This document shows, piece after piece, positions 1-7,087 of a stretch of 9,847 nucleotides of DNA. Position numbers and translations under genes: made by a program. The stretch is from Bacteroidales bacterium (GTDB lineage: Bacteria > Bacteroidota > Bacteroidia > Bacteroidales > UBA932), in NCBI GenBank assembly GCA_013335275.1, contig JAAXVX010000036.1, forward strand, positions 1-9,847, given 5' to 3'. Within the stretch, counting starts at the first letter, position 1. Each line of letters begins with the position of its first letter. Under the pieces are notes generated by a model. It was not told the DNA's origin. It was given only the letters and a program-made list of their open reading frames with translations, and made no database searches.

Positions 1-2
1 CT

Positions 3-953
3 CCCGAGCTTAATCTTGCCCGCAAAAACTGGGAAGATGCAATGAACGACTGGAAGGAAAACAACGACAAAACACCAATAGCCCGAAATTATGAAAGAAC
101 CATTATTCTGGCCGATTCGGCAATAGCGAATGCCCAAAATGCCATAAAAAACTCGGTTCAGAGAAAGATAGAGTTCCGCAGGGAAATTGAAAAAAGCCTG
201 CCGGTTCTCAGAAGTAAAATTGCCTTCATAAAGACCGCAAAAGAAAAGTTGCCCCTGAATCACAACGTCTGGAAGAAATTCACACCGGCCATTTTAAAAA
301 TGGAAGAGGTAGAATCGGCGTTCAAACGCAATGACCTCTCTTCCGCCAAAAAAAATCTGGAATCACTTACCTCCAGTGTAAACGAAATTGAAAGGCAAAC
401 CACCCAGCTTTTAACTGATTATTTTGGCAGTTACCCCGAGTGGCTTAAACTTGATGCCGAAATGAGGCAAAGATCCAAGGCTAACGGTTCTGTGAGTGTT
501 TTGGTGGATAAGTTTTCAAAGAAATGCATTGTATACAAATCCGGGAGAAAAATCAGGGAATTTGATGTAGAGCTTGGCGTTAACTGGCTGGGACATAAAA
601 TACAACAGGGCGACCGTGCAACTCCTGAAGGCAAATATTCCATTACATCAAAGAAAGCCGGAAGAAACACTGTTTATCACAAAGCACTTTTAATAAACTT
701 TCCAAATTCTGCCGACAGGCAAAGGTTCAATAACCAAAAGGCCAACGGAAGCATTTCTAAAAATGCCGTTATTGGAGGAGCTATTGAAATTCACGGAGGA
801 GGAGGCAAAGGAATTGACTGGACAGACGGTTGTGTGGCCTTGAGAAACAGAGATATGGACAACCTTTATGCCCTTTGCTCTGTTGGAACACCTATAGCTA
901 TTGTGGGGTCACTTGTACCCCTGGAAAAAATCTTTGATTTAGTTCCTCATTAA
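3..953 (+). CDS. L,D-transpeptidase (YkuD domain) with N-terminal helical region; 5' end outside window
   Basis: Predicted periplasmic L,D-transpeptidase, an enzyme class that uses a catalytic cysteine to form 3-3 peptidoglycan cross-links or attach proteins to the wall. The reading frame is open to the left edge, and the 13 codons before the first ATG (position 42) continue the same charged helical pattern, so the true start and any signal peptide probably lie upstream. Counting from that ATG, residues 1-125 are helical and rich in Lys, Glu and Ala, possibly a coiled coil. The YkuD domain follows at about 149-293: GDRATPEGKY at 190-199, the active-site His251 in IHGGGG, and the nucleophile Cys264 in DWTDGCVALRN. 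The residues before GC are TD rather than the usual S/T-H, as in a recognised subgroup of YkuD proteins. The stop is 24 bp before a second L,D-transpeptidase gene, implying an operon. The family is clear; the exact reaction (cross-linking, anchoring or hydrolysis) is not. Confidence 0.88.
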   Translation, partial: PELNLARKNWEDAMNDWKENNDKTPIARNYERTIILADSAIANAQNAIKNSVQRKIEFRREIEKSLPVLRSKIAFIKTAKEKLPLNHNVWKKFTPAILKMEEVESAFKRNDLSSAKKNLESLTSSVNEIERQTTQLLTDYFGSYPEWLKLDAEMRQRSKANGSVSVLVDKFSKKCIVYKSGRKIREFDVELGVNWLGHKIQQGDRATPEGKYSITSKKAGRNTVYHKALLINFPNSADRQRFNNQKANGSISKNAVIGGAIEIHGGGGKGIDWTDGCVALRNRDMDNLYALCSVGTPIAIVGSLVPLEKIFDLVPH

Positions 954-977
954 AAAAATTATTCATATATTTCGATT

Positions 978-1661
978 ATGGAAAAGCCTGAAAAAAAGAA
1001 TATTTTATTGATTCTGCTGGCATTCTTTATCACAGTCTGTGTCATTTTTCTTTGTCTTGCAAAATCGCAGACATTAAAAGAGGTTGCCATCTCTTTTTAC
1101 AGTTACCGCGACTCTCCCGGGGACCTTGCACAAAAAGACTCCGTACAGCTTACAAAGCAAATAAAAGAGACTCAGAGAAGAATTTCCGTATTGCAAAAAA
1201 GAATTGAAAATCTTGCTCCTGCATCTCCTTATCTGATTATCAATACAACAAAGAACACATTTGTCCTGCGCACAAAAAAGGATATTATCAGAGAGGGAAT
1301 ATGCTCAACCGGCAGTTATATATTGCTGGATGCGGGCGAAGGCCAGCAGTGGATTTTTAAAACTCCTAAGGGCCAGTTGCGTATTCTGGGGAAAATCACG
1401 AATCCTGTATGGATCAAACCGGACTGGGCTTTCATTGAAGAGAGCCTGCCTGTTCCATCAAAAAACGACCCTGAGCGCCGTGAGCCCGGGTCACTTGGCG
1501 ATTATGCCCTTACTCTTGGAGACGGATATATGATTCATGGCACTCTTTATCAGCGTTTTTTAGGCCTCCCTGTAACTCACGGTTGCGTGAGACTGGGCGA
1601 CGACGATTTAAAAACCGTATTCAACAATATGGAAATAGGATCTAAAGTTTTCATCTTTTAG
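978..1661 (+). CDS. Membrane-anchored L,D-transpeptidase (YkuD family, canonical HGC motif)
   Basis: Second predicted L,D-transpeptidase of the cluster, 227 residues. A single hydrophobic segment at about residues 8-28, preceded by lysines, should act as an uncleaved signal anchor and place the rest in the periplasm. A short heptad-like helix (about 57-78) links it to the catalytic domain (about 84-227). That domain carries the standard YkuD signature: His187 in YMIHG, then THGCVRL with His201 and the nucleophile Cys203. A conserved-looking block with KTPKG (128-132) and NPVWIKPDW (142-150) lies upstream, the NPVW part being typical of ErfK/YbiS-like enzymes. The gene begins 24 bp after the first transpeptidase gene and ends 11 bp before the next gene, so the three are probably cotranscribed. 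No Shine-Dalgarno sequence precedes the ATG, as expected in Bacteroidota. The paired enzymes may differ in substrate; that is inference. Confidence 0.92.
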   Translation: MEKPEKKNILLILLAFFITVCVIFLCLAKSQTLKEVAISFYSYRDSPGDLAQKDSVQLTKQIKETQRRISVLQKRIENLAPASPYLIINTTKNTFVLRTKKDIIREGICSTGSYILLDAGEGQQWIFKTPKGQLRILGKITNPVWIKPDWAFIEESLPVPSKNDPERREPGSLGDYALTLGDGYMIHGTLYQRFLGLPVTHGCVRLGDDDLKTVFNNMEIGSKVFIF

Positions 1662-1672
1662 CGGCAAACAAA

Positions 1673-2470
1673 ATGAAAAAACTAAATATCTCTAAAAAAT
1701 CCATTATCACCTTTTTTGCATCTCAGATTGCTATTGTCGTGGTAATATTCATTTTGTTTGATTTGATTCCTGTTACAAGGGAATACAGCACAATTTCGGA
1801 TAAAGTGAGTGAAAGAGGGGTAAATACCACGGCTCAGCTGTCAAAAGAGCAATCAAACTTAATTGACATGGTTCGAATAAACGAACATCATGAGTCGTAT
1901 CTGCGCAATGCCCTCAAACTTTCAAAAATCGATTCAATATCACTGTTGATAGACCTGCGGGACAGTTTGGCTATTCTTTCTTTAAAAGGCGTTTCTATTT
2001 TCGAATCCAAAATTTCCAAAATACAAATCAATAAAGGGCTTAAAAAGCTCCCCGACTTCCTGCGGGACAGCCTTTATTCCGGGCCGCTACAGGTAACGGA
2101 AGACCTTTCGAGCATTGAAAAGTTTCCTATTGTGGTAAAGAAACCGGCCAAAGACACGAGCGAAGTGAACAAGACCGAGGCCGCTCCTACTATTCCTAAA
2201 CAAAATGACGTTTTTGTACTGATGGCTTTTGACAACAATATGATTCTCGAAATTGACCAACAGGAAAACAAGCTTGCAGGCAGCCGTTTCGCGTACATGA
2301 ATTACAAAAGGCAACATATGAACTGGTTTCTGTCAAGAAACATCAGGTCACTTTTCGGATCCGGCCAATGGGGATATATATATCAACTCAAAATAGAGAT
2401 TCCGAGGGAAGACGCAGGATCGATATACAGGGCATTGCCAATTAAGCCGTTTGTACTTGTAAGGTATTAG
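1673..2470 (+). CDS. Single-pass membrane protein of unknown function, in operon with two L,D-transpeptidases
   Basis: I do not recognise this family with confidence. The 265-residue product starts with lysines, then a hydrophobic segment at about 11-31 that should anchor it in the inner membrane with the remainder periplasmic. Residues 40-85 look helical. Residues 86-125 alternate polar and hydrophobic positions in a way that suggests beta strands (DSISLLIDLRDSLAILSLKG). A Lys/Pro/Thr/Ala-rich stretch at about 155-178 looks like a flexible linker. The C-terminal region (179-265) begins with a hydrophobic strand and ends in a short basic-aromatic tail (FVLVRY). No catalytic Cys or HGC motif is present, so it is not a third transpeptidase. 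The start is only 11 bp after the second transpeptidase stop, so it is very likely translated from the same transcript and may be an accessory, scaffold or regulator of those enzymes. It ends 12 bp from the convergent coaW gene. Confidence 0.8.
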   Translation: MKKLNISKKSIITFFASQIAIVVVIFILFDLIPVTREYSTISDKVSERGVNTTAQLSKEQSNLIDMVRINEHHESYLRNALKLSKIDSISLLIDLRDSLAILSLKGVSIFESKISKIQINKGLKKLPDFLRDSLYSGPLQVTEDLSSIEKFPIVVKKPAKDTSEVNKTEAAPTIPKQNDVFVLMAFDNNMILEIDQQENKLAGSRFAYMNYKRQHMNWFLSRNIRSLFGSGQWGYIYQLKIEIPREDAGSIYRALPIKPFVLVRY

Positions 2471-2482
2471 TACCCGTAAGTT

Positions 2483-3304
2483 TTACAGATGATGTTCCGG
2501 TTCCGATAATGCTGCACCTATTGCGGTAGTGTATTCTGCATCATGAGGAAATTCAAAATGGATATTATATAACCCGGAAATATTTTCAAGAATTTTCTGT
2601 CCGATTCGGTTGTTGCTTCCGTTTCCTGTAACAAGGACAATATCGATATTTCTGCTTTTAGCTGCAAATACCGAAATCATGCCAATAACCTGATAAACCA
2701 TATTGATTACACCCAGTGCAACATCCTCCTTTGTTGCATTATCCAGCATCTTGCCAAAATTTGAAGCAGTAGATTTTTTGTTCAGAAAACTTATATCCAG
2801 GTCGGAAATATCTTCGATGAGCAGGTCAACATTCTGAAGGTTTCCTTCGGCGGCCATTTTTAGAATATTGTCAAAAGTTGAAATGTTTATAAGTGCTTTT
2901 GACAATCCGGTTATTGTACCTCCACCGATGCCGGTACCTCCGATGTGTGTGATTTTATTCTTGTTTGCTTCAATTATTGATGTGCCGGTCCCTATGTTTG
3001 AAATAATTATGTTCTCTTTTTTGGAGAGGAACATACCGCCTATGCCAATTGCTGTGATTTCATCAATTTTGTGGGTAGTAATTCCGAAGATATCGTCCTT
3101 TATTTTCAATGCCCCCGCTCCGGTGATGATTATTTTGTCTACAGAAGATATTTTGAGGTTGCTCTCAATAACTATCTTCCCCAAAGCTCCGGTTGCAGAT
3201 GTTACAGCATCAAAAGCCTTGGTTTTAACAGTTTTAATTACCTCTCCGTTTTGAACGGCTACTGCTTTTGTAGTCGTGCTTCCAATATCTATTCCTATAA
3301 TCAT
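2483..3304 (-). CDS. coaW: Type II pantothenate kinase
   Basis: Predicted cytosolic kinase that phosphorylates pantothenate with ATP, the first step of coenzyme A synthesis. The 273-residue product (from the ATG at 3304) has the ASKHA-fold layout of type II enzymes. The first phosphate-binding loop is DIGSTTTKA at residues 6-14. Glu82 in HKIDE is in the right place for the catalytic acid. The loop NIGTGTS spans 103-109, and HIGGTGIGGGTITGLS at 120-135 is the most diagnostic block for PanK II. Related activators of 2-hydroxyacyl-CoA dehydratases share the N-terminal GIDIGSTTTK, but they carry iron-sulfur cysteines absent here. A TTG at 3319 would add five residues (LNVER); I prefer the ATG because it begins directly at the conserved first strand. 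It is convergent with the envelope cluster and divergent from the peptidase gene. Many Bacteroidota instead carry the unrelated type III enzyme CoaX, so the type II call is informative. Confidence 0.88.
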   Translation of the reverse strand: MIIGIDIGSTTTKAVAVQNGEVIKTVKTKAFDAVTSATGALGKIVIESNLKISSVDKIIITGAGALKIKDDIFGITTHKIDEITAIGIGGMFLSKKENIIISNIGTGTSIIEANKNKITHIGGTGIGGGTITGLSKALINISTFDNILKMAAEGNLQNVDLLIEDISDLDISFLNKKSTASNFGKMLDNATKEDVALGVINMVYQVIGMISVFAAKSRNIDIVLVTGNGSNNRIGQKILENISGLYNIHFEFPHDAEYTTAIGAALSEPEHHL

Positions 3305-3328
3305 TCTTTCTACATTCAAATATCATAT

Positions 3329-3336
3329 CAAAGATA
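3329..3336 (-). promoter_or_regulatory. Candidate -7 box (TATCTTTG) for coaW
   Basis: Read on the - strand this is TATCTTTG, an exact match to the Bacteroidota -7 consensus TAnnTTTG. It lies 24 bp before the coaW ATG, which would give a short untranslated leader. I do not see a good TTG-type -33 element at the usual spacing, so the call rests on one box and its position in the divergent gap. Confidence 0.35.
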
Positions 3337-3369
3337 ATGGAAAAGATAACCTCTGCCAGAGTTTTTATC

Positions 3370-3377
3370 TATTTTTG
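3370..3377 (+). promoter_or_regulatory. Candidate -7 box (TATTTTTG) for the M28 peptidase gene
   Basis: TATTTTTG matches the Bacteroidota -7 consensus TAnnTTTG and lies 14 bp before the peptidase ATG, implying a very short leader of fewer than ten bases. No clear -33 element is visible. Together with the box on the opposite strand about 35 bp away, it would make the gap a compact divergent promoter. Confidence 0.33.
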
Positions 3378-3391
3378 TACAAATCCCACCT

Positions 3392-4312
3392 ATGAAAATC
3401 ATTCAAAAAACACTCCTGCTCCTTGCAATACTAAGCACTACAGCTTTATATTCCAATTCTTTCGACAAAGCTTTAAAAGCTATAAACATCAACGAAATCA
3501 AGCAATTAACAATTGAGCTCTCTTCCGATAAATATCAGGGCAGGCAAACAGATACGGATGGGTCAAGACTTGCTGCAAAATATATAGATTCTGTGCTGCT
3601 TTCAATTGGATACAACCCTGTAAGGCAGAATTTCTACAGCAGCAGGATAGACAAGAATGTATCAAATATCCTGGCAAGAATTGACGGAAAGGACACAAAC
3701 AGCTTTGTAGTAATTGGAGCCCACTACGATGGGCTGGGAGTTGTGAACGGTGAAATTTACCATGGAGCCGATGACAATATAAGCGGAGTTGCAGCGGTAA
3801 TGACTCTGGCAAAAATGTATAAGAACAATGGAGTTAAGCCTGCAAAAACAATAATATTTGCATTCTGGGACAGGGAAGAGGAAAATATTCTAGGGTCCAA
3901 CTACTATACTTCAAATTTCTACAAACCGGAAAGAATCTCTCTTTATATGAATTTTGATATGGTGGGCAGGGCAAACAATGGTGACCTGTTTCCGGAAGTG
4001 AGTTATGCATGGAACAACAATTATCCCTACTTAAAAACCATTTGCAGGAAAAATCTGCACAAAGCCCTGCCTAAAAAGAACCAAAGCCTTGATATTACAT
4101 ACGAAGTGCGTTGGGGAGACGGCAAGGGCGGGTCCGATTATATAGCCTTTTCCAAATTCAACATTCCATACATAGCATGGATGGAGGTTAATATGCATCC
4201 CGATTATCACAGACCTACCGATACATCGGACAAAATCAGCTTTGTCAAACTCGAAAGGGTAATCCGGCTTTCGTATTATATTTCGTTCAATTTGCTGTGT
4301 TTTCGTCCGTAG
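3392..4312 (+). CDS. Secreted M28-family zinc aminopeptidase
   Basis: Predicted secreted or periplasmic metallopeptidase of family M28, which removes N-terminal residues from peptides using two co-catalytic zinc ions. The 306-residue product starts with a signal peptide (basic MKIIQK, hydrophobic core to about residue 20). The full ligand set is visible: His111 in GAHYDG, Asp127 in HGADDN, Glu162 as general base and Glu163 as zinc ligand in REEENILGS, Asp189 in NFDMVGR, and His273 in HPDYHRPTD. The length is normal for a stand-alone M28 domain, and no sorting domain or lipobox is present. The last 37 bp overlap the 3' end of the convergent amino acid permease gene. A secreted aminopeptidase beside an amino acid importer suggests peptide scavenging, though the two are on opposite strands and not cotranscribed. 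Family M28 also includes glutaminyl cyclase-like members, which is the main alternative. Confidence 0.92.
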   Translation: MKIIQKTLLLLAILSTTALYSNSFDKALKAININEIKQLTIELSSDKYQGRQTDTDGSRLAAKYIDSVLLSIGYNPVRQNFYSSRIDKNVSNILARIDGKDTNSFVVIGAHYDGLGVVNGEIYHGADDNISGVAAVMTLAKMYKNNGVKPAKTIIFAFWDREEENILGSNYYTSNFYKPERISLYMNFDMVGRANNGDLFPEVSYAWNNNYPYLKTICRKNLHKALPKKNQSLDITYEVRWGDGKGGSDYIAFSKFNIPYIAWMEVNMHPDYHRPTDTSDKISFVKLERVIRLSYYISFNLLCFRP

Positions 4313-6024
4313 AGGAAGTAGAGCACCAGCCCTATAACCATCCACACAGTAAATCTTATCCAGTTGCCCAGCCCGAGTTCCGAAATGAGGTAAATATTGG
4401 TAAGCAATCCAAGAACAGGAATTAACGAGAACTCCTTTCGTATTGCATAATAGATTATGATTAAGGACGATACAATAAAGCCCCATACCGGGATTTTATA
4501 ATTAAGATTATCCAAAGTGAAAAAGTTTGTAATGCTTTCGAAATTAAAAAAGAGGGCAATAAACAAAACGATTCCAACTATCGGTGGTAAAAATTTACGG
4601 CTGTTATAGTAAGGCACACGGAATCCTTTTGGCTTTCCATTCAATTGAGCTGCTTTTTCATCCTCAACCTTTGTGTTGGATTTTTTGGAGCCATAATCAT
4701 CTTTGTCAATAATGAGTATTCCCCCGCAAACCACAATAAACGCAAAGAGAGTACCTATGCTGGTTAAATCGGTAACTTCTGTAAGGTTCAGGAAAAGAGA
4801 TGGCAATGCAACAAAAAAACCGGTTACGACAGTTGCGTATGAAGGTGTCTTAAATCGTTTATGAACCTTGGAAAAGCGCTTAGGCAAAAGACCGTCCCTG
4901 CTCATACTCATCCATATCCTGGGCTGTCCGACCTGAAAAACCAGCAAAACACTGGCCATTGCAACAATAGCACTCACAGCAATAACGCCCGAGAGCCAGT
5001 TCAAATCCAGTTTCTGGAATACAAATGCCAGGGGGTCCCCAACTGCAAGCTCAGTATAGCTAACCATGCCGGTAATTACCAGACTTATGGCAATATATAG
5101 AGCAATGCAAATAATGAGACAATAAAACATCGCTCTTGGAAGGTCCTTCTGAGGATTCCGGCACTCTTCCGCGGTAGTCGATATTGCATCGAATCCTATA
5201 AAGGCAAAGAATACTGCCGAAACTCCCTTCAAAACTCCACCCAGCCCGTTTGGCGCAAAAGGTGACCAGTTATCGGGATTGACATAAAATGATCCGACAG
5301 TAATAACCAATATAAGAATCAGAATTTTTACCGCCACCATGATATTGCTTGCAACCTTTGTCTCATATATGCCCACATATACAAGAACGGTAATTAGAAC
5401 AACTATTGAGAAGGCTGGTATATCTGCAATAAGATGCAATCCGAATATCTGAGGGGCCTTTGTCCAGGCCATAAAAGAGTCCTGCAAAGAGGTAGTGAGG
5501 GAACCGAAATCTGTACCGGAGGCCATTAGTGAAGTTGCTTCCCTGAATCCGTGCGAGGCCGAGAAATAGTCCATTGTGAGATATTCAGGAACAATGAGAC
5601 CAAACCCTTTCATCATCCCGGCAAAATAGTCGGACCAGGATATTGCAACAGCCATATTGCCAACGGCATATTCCATTATAAGGCTCCAGCCTATCACCCA
5701 TGCAATGAGTTCTCCAAAACTCACATAGGCATAAGTATAGGCACTGCCGCTGATTGGAATTCGCGAGGCAAATTCTGCATAGCAAAGGGCCGAAAAACCA
5801 CAGGCGATTGCAGTAAATATAAAAAGAAGGGAAACAGCAGGGCCGCCGTTGTATGCTGCATTTCCTATTGTGCTGAATATGCCGGCTCCAACAATGCCGG
5901 CAACGCCTAATGCAGTAAGATCGAGTACAGTAAGATTTTTATTGAGATGGCTTTGCCCTTCGGAGCCGTTGGAATTGCTTATTATTTGCGATAAGGACTT
6001 TTTACGGGAATATGCCTGAAACAT
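4276..6024 (-). CDS. APC-superfamily amino acid permease (cationic amino acid transporter type)
   Basis: Predicted inner-membrane amino acid importer, 582 residues with roughly 12-14 hydrophobic segments. The first membrane helix contains the unwound substrate-binding motif GIVGAGIF (43-50). The block FAFIGFDAISTTAEECRNPQ (273-292), followed by KDLPRA, is the hallmark of the CAT/YfnA branch of the APC superfamily. GQPRIWMSMSRDGLLP (366-381) is the conserved loop after the eighth helix. Two hydrophilic inserts stand out: about 140-195, probably outside the membrane, and a charged loop at about 439-470. The substrate cannot be read from sequence; CAT-type members often carry basic or branched amino acids. 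The cytosolic N-terminus (1-30) is polar. The gene is preceded by a 78-bp gap after the coiled-coil protein gene on the same strand. Its last 37 bp overlap the end of the M28 peptidase gene on the other strand. Confidence 0.93.
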   Translation of the reverse strand: MFQAYSRKKSLSQIISNSNGSEGQSHLNKNLTVLDLTALGVAGIVGAGIFSTIGNAAYNGGPAVSLLFIFTAIACGFSALCYAEFASRIPISGSAYTYAYVSFGELIAWVIGWSLIMEYAVGNMAVAISWSDYFAGMMKGFGLIVPEYLTMDYFSASHGFREATSLMASGTDFGSLTTSLQDSFMAWTKAPQIFGLHLIADIPAFSIVVLITVLVYVGIYETKVASNIMVAVKILILILVITVGSFYVNPDNWSPFAPNGLGGVLKGVSAVFFAFIGFDAISTTAEECRNPQKDLPRAMFYCLIICIALYIAISLVITGMVSYTELAVGDPLAFVFQKLDLNWLSGVIAVSAIVAMASVLLVFQVGQPRIWMSMSRDGLLPKRFSKVHKRFKTPSYATVVTGFFVALPSLFLNLTEVTDLTSIGTLFAFIVVCGGILIIDKDDYGSKKSNTKVEDEKAAQLNGKPKGFRVPYYNSRKFLPPIVGIVLFIALFFNFESITNFFTLDNLNYKIPVWGFIVSSLIIIYYAIRKEFSLIPVLGLLTNIYLISELGLGNWIRFTVWMVIGLVLYFLYGRKHSKLNEI

Positions 6025-6102
6025 CAGTAAGTATATAATATTTCTTATTCGTAATTAATTGGGTACAATTTACGACTATTTTTTACTTCTTCAATCCCTG
6101 GT

Positions 6103-6972
6103 TCATTTATTAATACTGCCAATTATATTATAGAAGTCCTTTTCTGCGAAATTTTGCAATCCTTCACTTTGCAGCAATACCATTTTTTGCATATTTATAT
6201 CGGACCATTTTGACAGTTTAAACTGCCCGTTTGATTTTTTAATCAGGAGTAATTCGTTATTGTAGAATGTACCCGTTTCATAAATGTCATATTCTACATT
6301 TGCAACGACAATAAAACTGCCGCCTTCGTTACTCACCGATTCAATTTTTACCAGTTTGACAAGATAACGGCCATTATTTGTACCTGAAAGAATTTCTACC
6401 CGTTTGTTTGAATACACAGCATTCGAATCGAGCAGAGAATTAAATTTTGAGAGGTCAAGTCTTGTACTGTCTGCAATGTTGATTTTCCCGCTTTCATTCC
6501 CTGGTTGCTCTAAAGAAGAGTATAGTCTTTGCACAAATTCGTTTACTTCATATATTTCGTACTTTTTCTGAAGTGCAACAATTTGATTATTTTTTTGCTC
6601 AATCTCCTTTTTCAATTTTGAAATCTCGCCTGATGCTGAACTTTGCTGGTATTCTATTTCGGAAAATTTTTGCGTGATTGTCTTAAGTTCGCTTTCGAGT
6701 TTAGAGTTTGTGTCTTTCAAAACCAAAAATTTTGATTCATAGAGTTCAATATCATCCCCAAGCGCCTTGATGGTTGAATCACGCTTAATTATTCCGGCAT
6801 TCAGCCCTTTAATCGCAGACTCCTTAGCCTTAATATCCTTTTCGTTATTGAGTACAACTGCATTCAGGCTGTCCATCCTGGCGGTTAACGTTGCAATCTG
6901 TTCCTTTCTGTTTTGTGCAGATATACTTACTGAGATAATAGTAAATAATATTAAGAGATAATTTGTTTTCAT
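6103..6972 (-). CDS. Secreted coiled-coil protein of unknown function
   Basis: I do not recognise a named family. The 289-residue product has a clear signal peptide (MKTNYLLILF onward) with a likely cleavage site after SISA, just before QNRKEQ, so it should be periplasmic or outer-membrane associated. Residues 21-145 form a long heptad-patterned segment rich in Lys, Glu, Ser, Leu and Ile, almost certainly a coiled coil. The C-terminal part (about 146-289) looks globular, with alternating strands (RYLVKLVKIESV, SFIVVANVEYDIYETG) and ends in a Phe/Tyr-rich helix. There is no lipobox cysteine, membrane helix or catalytic motif. Gaps of 78 bp to the permease and 115 bp to the lipoprotein gene on the same strand suggest it may have its own promoter. 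A structural or scaffold role at the envelope is plausible but unproven. Confidence 0.8.
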   Translation of the reverse strand: MKTNYLLILFTIISVSISAQNRKEQIATLTARMDSLNAVVLNNEKDIKAKESAIKGLNAGIIKRDSTIKALGDDIELYESKFLVLKDTNSKLESELKTITQKFSEIEYQQSSASGEISKLKKEIEQKNNQIVALQKKYEIYEVNEFVQRLYSSLEQPGNESGKINIADSTRLDLSKFNSLLDSNAVYSNKRVEILSGTNNGRYLVKLVKIESVSNEGGSFIVVANVEYDIYETGTFYNNELLLIKKSNGQFKLSKWSDINMQKMVLLQSEGLQNFAEKDFYNIIGSINK

Positions 6973-7087
6973 ATAGTACGATTTAAATGTCTATAACTAT
7001 TTTCAAAACAATACGTTTTAAAGTTATAACATTAATCAACTACTTATACAAATTTCTCGCTTTTTTTGAATAACAATATTCTGGATG

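Noticed and set aside
431..670. Open frame on the - strand inside the first transpeptidase gene
   Set aside because: It lies wholly within a strongly supported YkuD coding region and has no recognisable domain, so it is a frame shadow.
2460..2480. Possible bidirectional terminator between the membrane protein gene and coaW
   Set aside because: Only a 4-bp GGTA/TACC stem is visible with no T-run on either side, too weak to call.
4031..4486. Open frame on the - strand crossing the peptidase-permease junction
   Set aside because: It overlaps conserved coding sequence of both genes in another frame and has no family signature.
6973..7087. Promoter for the coiled-coil protein gene in the 115-bp gap
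   Set aside because: There are near matches (TAACTTTA with an upstream TTTG at about 22 bp) but none fits the TAnnTTTG consensus exactly. The stretch is A/T-rich and I see no RNA gene in it.
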